Of a stretch of DNA of 64,000 nucleotides, positions 37,866-46,509 are shown one piece after another. How positions within the stretch are numbered: the stretch's first letter is position 1; each line of letters begins with the position of its first letter. The stretch lies in NCBI RefSeq assembly GCF_018131005.1, contig NZ_JAFCJK010000006.1, forward strand, positions 434,001-498,000, in the 5' to 3' direction. The notes beneath the pieces are model-generated. The model was not told the origin of the DNA. It saw nothing but the letters and a program-made list of their open reading frames with translations, and searched no databases. The stretch comes from Bradyrhizobium lablabi. GTDB taxonomy: Bacteria; Pseudomonadota; Alphaproteobacteria; Rhizobiales; Xanthobacteraceae. The translations under genes and the position numbers were made by a program.

Positions 37866-39089
37866 TCACAAATTCGCGCCCTGGATCACCTCGCCGAACC
37901 GCAGCCAGCCCGCGCCCTCGATCCGCTGCAGTTGAAGCTGCCGCAGCGGATGATGGTTGGTCGGGCTGGTGTTGACGCGGATGCCGGGCAGCAGCGTCGG
38001 GACCTCGACATCCTTCAAATTGTTCGCCTGCGCCATGATGTTGTCGCGCGCGAAATTGCCCTTGCATTGCTCGAGTACGATCTTGAGCACCTGCGCCACG
38101 GTGTAGGCATAGAGGTTATAGCCTTCCTTCGGATTGCCGTCGGGAAAGTACTTCTCCATGAAAGTCAGGAAAGCCTTCACGCCGGGATCGTTGGCCCAGG
38201 CTGGATCGGCGACATCCTTCACATACGCCGACGAGATCGTGCCCTGCGCCTTGTCGAATCCGACCGGCGCAATGGTCGAGGAGATCGAGGCGGCGCCGCT
38301 GGCGATGAAGTGCATCGGCTTCCAGCCGAGCTCGTGGATCTTCCGAATCGACTGTGCGGCGAATTTCGCCGTGGTGCCCGAGATCAGAACATCGGGACTG
38401 GCGCCGCGCAGTGTGACGATCTGGGAATCGATCGTGGGATCGGTAACTTCGTGGGAAGCCATCACGACCGCGCCCTGAAACTTTTCGCCGAGCACATCCT
38501 TGGCCCCGGCGACGAAATCCTTGCCCAGATCGTCGTTCTGGTACAGCACCGCGAATTTGGCATTCGCCTTCTGGCTCAGCGCGTATTTGACGAACACCTG
38601 TGCCTCGGTCCGCGCGCTCGGCGCAAAACCCATGGTCCAGGGGTATGTCTTGTAGTCGCCCCATTTATCGCCGTTCACCGACAGGAACAGATGCGGCACT
38701 TTCGCGGCGTTGATGTACTTGACCACGGCCGAATTCGGCGCGGTGCCCAGCATGTTGAACAGGAAGGCGACGTTGTCGTTCTCGATCAGGCGCCGCACCT
38801 GCTCGACCGTCTTCGCCGGATTGAAGGCATCGTCATAGTAGATGTACTTGATCTGCCGGCCGGCGATGCCGCCCTGCTCGTTCAGCATCCTGAAATAGGC
38901 TTCCTGGCAGCGCGCCTGAACGCCGAGCGCGGACACCGGGCCGCTGAGCGAAGTGGTGCTGCCGATCCTGATCTCGGTAGCGGTGACTCCCGGCGTATCC
39001 TCGGCCCGGGAGGGGCGGAGACCTGCGAATGCGGAGAGGGCGACGCTGGTCGTGCCCGAGAGCAAAGCCCGCCGGTTGATCGAAACCAT
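37866..39089 (-). CDS. Leu/Ile/Val-type ABC transporter substrate-binding protein (Tat-type signal)
   Basis: The 407-aa protein has a signal with an RR pair (SINRRALLSGTTSVALSAFA, cleavage near PSRAED), which suggests Tat export. The mature part is a type I binding protein (ATEIRIGSTTSLSGPVSA; IKYIYYDDAFNPAKT). It parallels the protein at 30701-31924. No permease or ATPase gene is nearby. GAGAGGA precedes the ATG at 39089. It is divergent from the BKACE gene and shares the 39169-39232 operator pair with it, so it probably imports the substrate of this island. Confidence 0.93.
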   Translation of the reverse strand: MVSINRRALLSGTTSVALSAFAGLRPSRAEDTPGVTATEIRIGSTTSLSGPVSALGVQARCQEAYFRMLNEQGGIAGRQIKYIYYDDAFNPAKTVEQVRRLIENDNVAFLFNMLGTAPNSAVVKYINAAKVPHLFLSVNGDKWGDYKTYPWTMGFAPSARTEAQVFVKYALSQKANAKFAVLYQNDDLGKDFVAGAKDVLGEKFQGAVVMASHEVTDPTIDSQIVTLRGASPDVLISGTTAKFAAQSIRKIHELGWKPMHFIASGAASISSTIAPVGFDKAQGTISSAYVKDVADPAWANDPGVKAFLTFMEKYFPDGNPKEGYNLYAYTVAQVLKIVLEQCKGNFARDNIMAQANNLKDVEVPTLLPGIRVNTSPTNHHPLRQLQLQRIEGAGWLRFGEVIQGANL

Positions 39090-39168
39090 GACGTCCTCTC
39101 CGCGATATTGGCCCGTTGTTCCGGGTTTTTTGCTTGCCGCAAAGCTAGCGCGACGCGCGGCTCTCCGT

Positions 39169-39232
39169 CTTGCGTTAACCGGCTGGCGGCGTGGTGCCAC
39201 GTGAGGGCGCAAGCCTAGCCAGTCAACGCAAG
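39169..39232. promoter_or_regulatory. Inverted pair of 17-bp motifs, putative operator (site 2)
   Basis: CTTGCGTTAACCGGCTG at 39169-39185 and, on the minus strand, CTTGCGTTGACTGGCTA at 39232-39216. Each agrees with the site-1 motif in about 14 of 17 bases, sharing CTTGCGTT, A at position 10 and GGCT. It lies between the divergent binding-protein and BKACE genes. Confidence 0.62.
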
Positions 39233-39303
39233 ATGGCGTGGCCGCAAATCTCACATCATGGAAAATCATGCGGCGCCTGTGCACCGCAACCGGGACCCAT
39301 TTG

Positions 39304-40170
39304 ATGAGCGACAAGGCTGTCATCACCTGCGCGCTGAACGGCGTGCTCACCGATCCGAAGCAGCACAACGTTCCGGTAACCCCGGAACAGATGGCGCGTG
39401 AGGCCAAGGCCGCGTTCAATGCCGGCGCCAGCATCATGCACATCCATCTGCGCCAGCAGGAGCCGGACCAGGGCCACTTGCCGTCATGGGACGTCAGCGT
39501 CAGCAGGGAAATCCAGCAGGCGATCCGCGAGGCCTGCCCCGGCGTCATCATCAATCACACCACGGGCACCTCGGGCCCGAATTACCAGGGCGCATTGAAC
39601 TGCGTTCGCGAGACCAAGCCCGAAATTGCGGCCTGCAACGCCGGCTCGCTGAATTATCTGAAAGTGAAGGCCGACAACACCTGGGCCTGGCCGCCGATGA
39701 TGTTCGATAACGCGGTCGAGAAGGTGCAGGATTATCTCGATGTGATGGAAGAGGTCGGCACGATCCCCGAATTCGAATGCTTCGATGTCGGCATTGTGCG
39801 CTGCGTCGGCATGTACCGGCAGACCCGCATGTATTCCGGCCCACTCGAATATAATTTCGTGATGGGCGTGGCCTCGGGCATGCCGGCCGATCCCGAACTG
39901 CTGCCGATCCTGCTGAAGCTCAAGGTGCCGGAAGCGCATTGGCAGGTCACCGCGATCGGCCGAGCCGAGATCTGGCCCTTGCACCAGCGTGCCGCCGACC
40001 TGGGCGGGCACCTGCGCAGCGGACTGGAGGACACGTTCTATCTCGGCGACGGCACCAAGGTGACGTCCAACGGGCAACTGGTCGAAGCACTCGCGGCCTG
40101 CGCACGGCGCGCGGGGCGCGAGGTCGCAAGCCCGGCGGAAGCGCGAACAATTTTTGGGGTCAGGCACTAA
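39304..40170 (+). CDS. Beta-keto acid cleavage enzyme family protein (BKACE, DUF849)
   Basis: The 288-aa TIM-barrel protein resembles 3-keto-5-aminohexanoate cleavage enzyme. The family condenses a beta-keto acid with acetyl-CoA and releases acetoacetate plus a new acyl-CoA. The metal-binding HIHLR (in ASIMHIHLRQQ) and the GRAEIW and SGLEDTFYL motifs are present. The start at 39304 was chosen because upstream codons carry no family sequence. Its position with acyl-CoA synthetases and a carboxylase suggests it cleaves a beta-keto intermediate of the island's pathway. Confidence 0.9.
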   Translation: MSDKAVITCALNGVLTDPKQHNVPVTPEQMAREAKAAFNAGASIMHIHLRQQEPDQGHLPSWDVSVSREIQQAIREACPGVIINHTTGTSGPNYQGALNCVRETKPEIAACNAGSLNYLKVKADNTWAWPPMMFDNAVEKVQDYLDVMEEVGTIPEFECFDVGIVRCVGMYRQTRMYSGPLEYNFVMGVASGMPADPELLPILLKLKVPEAHWQVTAIGRAEIWPLHQRAADLGGHLRSGLEDTFYLGDGTKVTSNGQLVEALAACARRAGREVASPAEARTIFGVRH

Positions 40171-40181
40171 CGCCAGACCAA

Positions 40182-40272
40182 CCGTCATTGCGAGTTAGGG
40201 CGAAAGCAATCCATAGAACCACGCCGAATGGCTGCATGGACGACTTCGCCGCTTAACCCCTCGCAATGACGG
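40182..40272. repeat. Dispersed palindromic repeat (REP-like) with perfect 13-bp ends
   Basis: CCGTCATTGCGAG at 40182-40194 and its exact complement CTCGCAATGACGG at 40260-40272 bound the element, with GAAAGCAATCCAT inside. It is related to 9371-9450. It ends 3 bp before the ribosome-binding site of the next gene. Confidence 0.75.
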
Positions 40273-40287
40273 ACGAGGAGGACATGC

Positions 40288-41886
40288 ATGGATATTCTCG
40301 CAGCAACCGGCGGCGTGACCGGGCCGGGCCGCATCGGGCGGGTTGCAATCGGCGACCTGCTCAAGCGCGCTGCTCGGCGGTTTCCGGATCGGATTGCGCT
40401 GACCGACGGTGATAACCGCGTCAGCTTCACCGAGCTCGAACGCGACGCCAACCGTTTCGCCAACTATCTGGTGGAGCACGGACTGAAACCGGGTGAGAAG
40501 ATCTCGACGATCTGCAACAATTCGGTCGAGTTCGTCAAAGCGCTGTTCGGCATCCACCGCGCCGGCCTCGTCTGGGTACCGATCAACACCATGCTCGGCC
40601 CATCGGACATGGATTACATCCTCGGCCACGCGGAGGTGCGCTTTGCGATCATCGACGATAATCTGCATGCCCAGGCCGAACGCCGCGCCGCGCTGGAAGC
40701 GCGCGGGATGGAGATGATCGCGATCGACCTGACCGGCAATATCGGCAAGACCGGGCTACAGAACTTCAACGATCTGTTGCAAGGCCAGTCCGATATCGAG
40801 CCCGAGATCGAGATCAATGACCGCGATCTCGCGATGATCATCTACACCTCGGGCACCACCTCGCGGCCGAAGGGTGCGATGCACTGCCACCTTGCCGTGG
40901 TGATGGCCGTGATGAGCAACTGCATCGAGATGCAGCTCTGCCGCGATGACGGCATTACCGGACAATTCCCGCTGTTCCACTGTGCCGGCCATGTGCTGTT
41001 GCTGAGCTATCTCTCGGTCGGCGGCCGCATGGCGCTGATGCGCGGCTTCGACCCGGTCGTCTGCATGGAGGCGATCGTTCGTGACGGGCTTACGGTGTTC
41101 GTCGGGCTGTCGCTGATGTACCAGGCAATCCTCGATCACCCGCGCCGCCGCGAATATGACCTCTCTGGGTTGCGCTGCTGCATCTACACCATGGCGCCGA
41201 TGGGCAAGCCGCTGCTGGAGCGCGCCATCGCCGATCTCTGTCCGAACTTCGTGCTGTCGAGCGGCCAAACCGAGATGTACCCGGCCACCACGATGTCGCG
41301 GCCGGAGGTGCAGCTCAACCGCTTCGGTAACTACTGGGGTGAGTCGCTGATCGTCAACGAGACCGCGATCATGGACGACAATGGCAATCTATTGCCGCGC
41401 GGTGAGGTCGGCGAACTCGTGCATCGCGGGCCCAATGTGATGATGGGCTATTACAAGGACCCCAAAGCGACCGAAGAGGCACGCAAGTTCGGCTGGCATC
41501 ATACCGGCGACCTCGCTCTCATCGACGAGAATGGCGAGGTGCTGTTCCTCGACCGCAAGAAGGACATGATCAAGTCCGGCGGCGAGAATGTAGCTTCCGT
41601 CAGGATCGAGGAGACGCTGCTTGCGCATCCCGCGGTGCAGAACGCCGCCGTGGTCGGCCTGCCGCATCCGCAATGGGGCGAGGCGGTCTCCGCCTTCGTC
41701 AAGCTCAAGCCAGGCGCTGTCGCGGACGAAGCGGCGATCGAGGCGCATTGCCGCAAGCATCTTGGCGGCTTCCAAATACCGAAGCTGGTGAGGATCCTCG
41801 AAGAGATGCCGATGACCGCCACCGGCAAGCTGCGCAAGGTCGAGCTGCGGCAGAAATATAGCGAGTATTTCGCGGAGCGCGCCTAG
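40288..41886 (+). CDS. AMP-forming acyl-CoA synthetase (second)
   Basis: The 532-aa protein has the ATP loop IIYTSGTTSRPKG, the SSGQTEMYP region, WHHTGDLAL and the lysine motif MPMTATGKLRK. GAGGAGG (40275-40281) fits the ATG at 40288. Its stop overlaps the GTG of the carboxylase gene (TAGTG), so acyl-CoA synthetase and acyl-CoA carboxylase are made together. The likely order of reactions is activation of an acid, then carboxylation of the CoA ester. The substrate is unknown. Confidence 0.92.
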   Translation: MDILAATGGVTGPGRIGRVAIGDLLKRAARRFPDRIALTDGDNRVSFTELERDANRFANYLVEHGLKPGEKISTICNNSVEFVKALFGIHRAGLVWVPINTMLGPSDMDYILGHAEVRFAIIDDNLHAQAERRAALEARGMEMIAIDLTGNIGKTGLQNFNDLLQGQSDIEPEIEINDRDLAMIIYTSGTTSRPKGAMHCHLAVVMAVMSNCIEMQLCRDDGITGQFPLFHCAGHVLLLSYLSVGGRMALMRGFDPVVCMEAIVRDGLTVFVGLSLMYQAILDHPRRREYDLSGLRCCIYTMAPMGKPLLERAIADLCPNFVLSSGQTEMYPATTMSRPEVQLNRFGNYWGESLIVNETAIMDDNGNLLPRGEVGELVHRGPNVMMGYYKDPKATEEARKFGWHHTGDLALIDENGEVLFLDRKKDMIKSGGENVASVRIEETLLAHPAVQNAAVVGLPHPQWGEAVSAFVKLKPGAVADEAAIEAHCRKHLGGFQIPKLVRILEEMPMTATGKLRKVELRQKYSEYFAERA

Positions 41887-43502
41887 TGGCCGTCATCGAA
41901 AACACGATCGCCACCGGCAGCGCGACCTTCCAGGCCAATCGCGAGGGCATGCTCGCCTTGATTTCGCGCGTCCGCGCGCTGGAAGAGCGGACCCGAGTTG
42001 CCTCGGCCGCGGCGAAACAGCGCTTCCACAGCCGCAGGCAGCTACTGCCGCGCGAGCGCGTCGCGCTGGTGCTCGATCCCGGTTCGCCGTTCCTCGAACT
42101 GTCGACGTTGACCGGATACATGTTCGATGTGCCCGATGCGGACAAGAGCGTACCGGGCGGCGGCGTGATCGCCGGCATCGGCTTCGTCTCCGGCATCCGC
42201 TGCATGGTCAGCGCCAATGACGCCGGCATCGATGCCGGGGCGTTGCAACCCTACGGCCTCGACAAGACGCTGCGGGTGCAGGAGCTCGCGCTCGAGAACA
42301 AGCTGCCCTACGTGCAACTCGTCGAGAGCGCCGGCGCCAATCTCCTGCGCTACCGCGTCGAGGACTTTGTTCGTGGCGGCAACATCTTCCGTAATCTGGC
42401 GCGGCTGTCGGCAGCTGGGCTCCCCGTTATCACGGTGACGCATGGCTCCTCAACGGCCGGCGGCGCCTATCAGACGGGCTTGTCCGATTACATCGTGATG
42501 GTACGCGGCCGCACCCGCGCGTTCCTGGCCGGGCCGCCGCTCTTGAAGGCTGCGACGGGCGAAATCGCGACGGAGGAAGAACTCGGTGGCGCCGAGATGC
42601 ACACGTCGATCTCCGGCCTCGGCGATTACCTCGCGGAAGACGACAGGGATGCTCTGCGGATCGCGCGCGACATCATGGCCAAACTGCCATGGGACCGGCC
42701 GACACCCGAGCAAGCCGCGTTCAAGCCGCCGCGCTATGACCCGGACGAACTGCTCGGCATCATGCCGATGGATCACAAACGGCCTGTCGACATGCGTCAG
42801 GCGATCGCCCGCTTCATCGACGATTCCGATTTCGCCGAGTTTGGCGCGAACTACGGACCGGCCACGATCTGCGGCCATGCCCGCATCGAGGGACAGGCAA
42901 TCGGCATCATCACCAACAACGGCCCACTCGACGTGCCCGGCGCCAACAAGGCGACGCACTTCATCCAGGCCTGCTGCCAGTCGCGTACGCCGCTGTTCTA
43001 CATGAACAACACCACCGGTTACATGGTGGGCAAGGCCTATGAAGAGGCCGGCATGATCAAGCACGGCTCGAAGATGATCCAGGCGGTGACCTCGGCGACC
43101 GTACCGCAGATCACGATCTACTGCGGCGCTTCCTTCGGCGCCGGCAATTACGGAATGTGCGGCCGCGGCTTCCATCCACGCTTCTGCTTCTCCTGGCCGA
43201 ACGCCAAGACCGCCGTGATGGGGGGCGAGCAGGCCGCCGAGACCATGGCGATCGTGACGGAAGCCGCCGCCGCACGACGGGGCAGGCCGATCGAGAGGGA
43301 GAAACTGGAGGCCATGAAGGCGGAGATCACCGGCGTGTTCGACGGCCAGATGGACGTGTTCGCGACGAGTGCGCGCGTGCTCGACGATGGCGTGATCGAT
43401 CCGCGCGACACCCGCAGCGTGCTTTCGGAAGTGCTGGCGGTCTGCCGGGAGGCCGAGGCGAGGACGCCGCAGCGCATGCAGTTCTCGGTGGCGCGGCCAT
43501 GA
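41886..43502 (+). CDS. Biotin-dependent acyl-CoA carboxylase, carboxyltransferase (beta) subunit
   Basis: The 538-aa subunit transfers carboxyl from biotin to an acyl-CoA. It contains both crotonase-like carboxyltransferase lobes, with THGSSTAGGAYQTGLSDY and NNTTGYMVG...GAGNYGMCGRGF. The layout is that of methylcrotonyl-CoA and geranyl-CoA carboxylases rather than propionyl-CoA carboxylase. I lean to the geranyl-CoA (AtuC-like) side from the wording of the first lobe, but an alignment would be needed. It starts with GTG at 41886 and overlaps the next gene (ATGA). Confidence 0.92.
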   Translation: MAVIENTIATGSATFQANREGMLALISRVRALEERTRVASAAAKQRFHSRRQLLPRERVALVLDPGSPFLELSTLTGYMFDVPDADKSVPGGGVIAGIGFVSGIRCMVSANDAGIDAGALQPYGLDKTLRVQELALENKLPYVQLVESAGANLLRYRVEDFVRGGNIFRNLARLSAAGLPVITVTHGSSTAGGAYQTGLSDYIVMVRGRTRAFLAGPPLLKAATGEIATEEELGGAEMHTSISGLGDYLAEDDRDALRIARDIMAKLPWDRPTPEQAAFKPPRYDPDELLGIMPMDHKRPVDMRQAIARFIDDSDFAEFGANYGPATICGHARIEGQAIGIITNNGPLDVPGANKATHFIQACCQSRTPLFYMNNTTGYMVGKAYEEAGMIKHGSKMIQAVTSATVPQITIYCGASFGAGNYGMCGRGFHPRFCFSWPNAKTAVMGGEQAAETMAIVTEAAAARRGRPIEREKLEAMKAEITGVFDGQMDVFATSARVLDDGVIDPRDTRSVLSEVLAVCREAEARTPQRMQFSVARP

Positions 43503-45478
43503 ACGCTTTGGCCCAGAGGTGCACGCCGTTCCACAAGATCCTGATCGCCAACCGAGGCGAGATCGCATTGCGCATCATGCGTACGGCGCGACGGCTCGGG
43601 CTTGGCGTGGTCGCGGTCTATTCGGACGCCGACTGCGATGCGCTGCATGTGCGAGAGGCCGACCAGGCGGTGCGGATCGGCGGGGCGCTGCCGGCGCAAT
43701 CTTACCTGAAGGTCGACGCGATCATCGCTGCCGCCAAGGCGAGCGGCGCCGGCGCGGTGCATCCAGGCTACGGTTTCCTCGCCGAAAACGAGGATTTCGC
43801 ACAGGCCTGCCGTGACGCCGGGCTCGTGTTCATCGGCCCGTCGCCGGAGGCGATCCGCGCGATGGGCAACAAGGCCGGTGCCAAGGACGTCATGCGAGAG
43901 GCCGGCGTCCCCTGCGTTCCCGGCTACCAGGGCGCCGACCAGGGCGATGCCACGTTGCTGGCCGAAGCGAAGGCGATCGGCTTCCCTGTGATGATCAAGG
44001 CGGTGGCCGGCGGCGGCGGGCGCGGCATGCGGCTGGTCGCGGACGCAGCCGGCTTTGGCGATGCACTGCGCGGCGCGCGATCGGAGGCACAGGGCGCATT
44101 CGGCGATCCAACGGTCATTCTTGAGCGTGCGATCGTCGATCCCAGGCATATCGAGATCCAGGTGTTCGGCGACCGTTACGGCAATGCCATCCATCTCGGT
44201 GAGCGCGACTGCTCGGTGCAGCGGCGGCACCAGAAGCTGATCGAGGAGGCGCCGTCGCCCGCCGTCTCGGCGGAGTTGCGCGCGCGGATCGGCGCGGTTG
44301 CCGTGCAGGCGGTGAAGGCGCTTGGCTATGAAGGCGCCGGAACGCTGGAATTCCTGCTCGATCGCGACGGCCATTTCTATTTCATGGAGATGAACACGCG
44401 GCTGCAGGTCGAGCACCCCGTCACCGAGGCGATCACCGGGCTCGATCTGGTCGAGCTCCAGCTCCGCCTTGCGGGCGGCGAACCGCTGCCGCTCCAGCAG
44501 GACGACATCACATTCTCAGGCCACGCGATCGAGGTGCGGCTCTGTTCAGAGGATGCCGCGCATGATTTCATGCCGCAGTCAGGCACGATGGTGCTGTGGC
44601 AGATGCCGGCCAACATCCGCGTCGAGCACGCGCTGCGGTCCGGCGCCGAGATACCTCCGTTCTATGATTCGATGATCGCAAAGATCATCGGCCACGGCAC
44701 GACGCGCGACGAGGCACGGAGCAGGCTGATCTGCGCTCTGGAGCAGGTCACAGCCTTCGGCGTCACCACCAACCAGGGCTTCTTGATCGATTGCCTGCGT
44801 CATCCCGCCTTTGCCAAGGGGGAGGCGACCACCGCCTTCATCGACCAGAACCGCGAGGCGCTGCTCGCGCCGCGCGCCGGCGAGGGAACGAATCTGGCAC
44901 TTGCGGCGCTGTTGCTCTACGTAACCAATCTTCACGCGCCGCCGTGGAAGCGCGGGCGGTCGCTCGCTGGCACCTTCCCGCTCGGATTGCGGATCGATCT
45001 CGGCCACGGTCTGCAGGAGATCGACATTGTCCGCGAGCGCGACGGCGGCTACGTCACCTCGCGCAATGGCGACGGCTACAGATTCGAGATCGACGAACTC
45101 GACCGCGATTTCATCCGATACCACCACAATGGGCTTATGGAATCAGCGCGATATTCTCGCGATGGCGATCGTCTTTACGTCCAGCATCGCGGCGTCACGC
45201 TGTCGGTCCGCGACCTCACGCTCGCGCCGCCGCAAAGCGCAGTGGCTGCCGGTGGCGACGGCAAGGTTCGCGCCGCCATGAATGGCCGGGTCGTTGCACT
45301 GCTGGTGAAAGCCGGCGACAAGGTCGCTGCCGGCCAGCCGGTGATGACACTGGAAGCGATGAAGATGGAGCATGTGCACACCGCGGGCGTCGCCGGCACC
45401 GTGTCGGCCATCGACGTCGCCGAGGGTGAGCAGGTGACGACGGGGAAGATCGTGGTGGAGATAGAGGCGGCCGCATAA
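43499..45478 (+). CDS. Acyl-CoA carboxylase, biotin carboxylase/biotin carrier (alpha) subunit
   Basis: The 659-aa subunit has a biotin carboxylase domain (residues about 12-460; KILIANRGEIALRI, GGGGRGMR, FMEMNTRLQVEHPVTE), a linker domain, and a C-terminal biotinyl domain with K622 in EAMKMEH. It carboxylates its own biotin with ATP and bicarbonate and serves the beta subunit encoded just upstream. It ends the operon; the next gene is convergent after 38 bp. Confidence 0.95.
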   Translation: MNALAQRCTPFHKILIANRGEIALRIMRTARRLGLGVVAVYSDADCDALHVREADQAVRIGGALPAQSYLKVDAIIAAAKASGAGAVHPGYGFLAENEDFAQACRDAGLVFIGPSPEAIRAMGNKAGAKDVMREAGVPCVPGYQGADQGDATLLAEAKAIGFPVMIKAVAGGGGRGMRLVADAAGFGDALRGARSEAQGAFGDPTVILERAIVDPRHIEIQVFGDRYGNAIHLGERDCSVQRRHQKLIEEAPSPAVSAELRARIGAVAVQAVKALGYEGAGTLEFLLDRDGHFYFMEMNTRLQVEHPVTEAITGLDLVELQLRLAGGEPLPLQQDDITFSGHAIEVRLCSEDAAHDFMPQSGTMVLWQMPANIRVEHALRSGAEIPPFYDSMIAKIIGHGTTRDEARSRLICALEQVTAFGVTTNQGFLIDCLRHPAFAKGEATTAFIDQNREALLAPRAGEGTNLALAALLLYVTNLHAPPWKRGRSLAGTFPLGLRIDLGHGLQEIDIVRERDGGYVTSRNGDGYRFEIDELDRDFIRYHHNGLMESARYSRDGDRLYVQHRGVTLSVRDLTLAPPQSAVAAGGDGKVRAAMNGRVVALLVKAGDKVAAGQPVMTLEAMKMEHVHTAGVAGTVSAIDVAEGEQVTTGKIVVEIEAAA

Positions 45479-45516
45479 AGACCGTCGTTCCGGCCTTCGC
45501 CAGGTGCGACAGCAAC

Positions 45517-46509
45517 TTATTCCGCTCTTCCCGTCCCGTCGTTCAGCCAGCACGCGACCTGATGCCCGGCACCCGCGTCCTTCAGCGCCGGGCGTTCGGT
45601 CTTGCAGCGGTCGATCGCATAGCGGCAGCGGGTGTGGAAAGCGCAGCCGGAAGGCGGGTTGATCGGGCTTGGCACATCGCCGTCGATCAAGGGCGTCAGC
45701 CGCTGCGCCTTGGGATCGGCGATCGGGACCGAGGCGAGCAGCGCTTGCGTATAGGGATGGCGGGGATTGGCGAACAGCTCGTCCTTGTCGGATACCTCGA
45801 CAATGCGACCGAGATACATCACGGCGACCCGATGGCTGATATGGGCAACCACGGCGAGATCGTGCGCGATGAAGAGATAGGAAAAATTCTGCTTGCGCTG
45901 CAGGTCGATCAACAGATTGATCACCTGCGCCTGGATCGATACGTCGAGCGCGGAGACAGGCTCGTCGCAGACGATCAGGCTCGGCCCGAGCGACAGCGCC
46001 CGCGCGATGCAGATGCGCTGGCGCTGGCCGCCGGAGAACTGATGCGGAAAATTCTTCATCTGGTCAGGCCGCAAGCCCACCTGCTGGAACAGTTCCGCGA
46101 CGCGCTCCTGCTTCTTCGCACCCGCCGCAAGGCCGTGCACGCTCAACGGCTCGCCGACAATGTCGCCGGCGGTCATGCGTGGATTCAGCGAAGCGAACGG
46201 GTCCTGGAACACGATCTGCATCGAGCGGCGATGCGGCCGCAGCGCCGCCTTGCTCAGCGGCGCGATGTCCTGGCCGTTCAGCCTGATCGCGCCGCTGGTC
46301 GGCTCGACCAGGCGCAGCACCGTACGCGCTACCGTCGACTTACCGCAACCGGATTCGCCGACGAGCCCAAGTGTCTCGCCCGCGCCGAGCGAGAAGCTGA
46401 CACCGTCAACGGCATGCACCGTGCCGATCTGCCGGCGCAGGATGCCGCCGCGCACCGCATAGTGCTTGACGAGGTCGGTGACCTCCAGCAGCGGACGTTG
46501 CCCGGTCAT
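45517..46509 (-). CDS. Peptide/nickel-type ABC transporter ATP-binding protein (DppF/OppF-like)
   Basis: The 330-aa ATPase has Walker A (GESGCGKST), the Q-loop (QIVFQDPFASLNP), signature FSGGQRQR and Walker B (LIVCDEPVSALD). The C-terminal oligopeptide-transporter extension carries a cysteine cluster (CAFHTRCRYAIDRC). It is the last gene of the transporter operon; its start overlaps the stop of the partner ATPase gene. Confidence 0.94.
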   Translation of the reverse strand: MTGQRPLLEVTDLVKHYAVRGGILRRQIGTVHAVDGVSFSLGAGETLGLVGESGCGKSTVARTVLRLVEPTSGAIRLNGQDIAPLSKAALRPHRRSMQIVFQDPFASLNPRMTAGDIVGEPLSVHGLAAGAKKQERVAELFQQVGLRPDQMKNFPHQFSGGQRQRICIARALSLGPSLIVCDEPVSALDVSIQAQVINLLIDLQRKQNFSYLFIAHDLAVVAHISHRVAVMYLGRIVEVSDKDELFANPRHPYTQALLASVPIADPKAQRLTPLIDGDVPSPINPPSGCAFHTRCRYAIDRCKTERPALKDAGAGHQVACWLNDGTGRAE

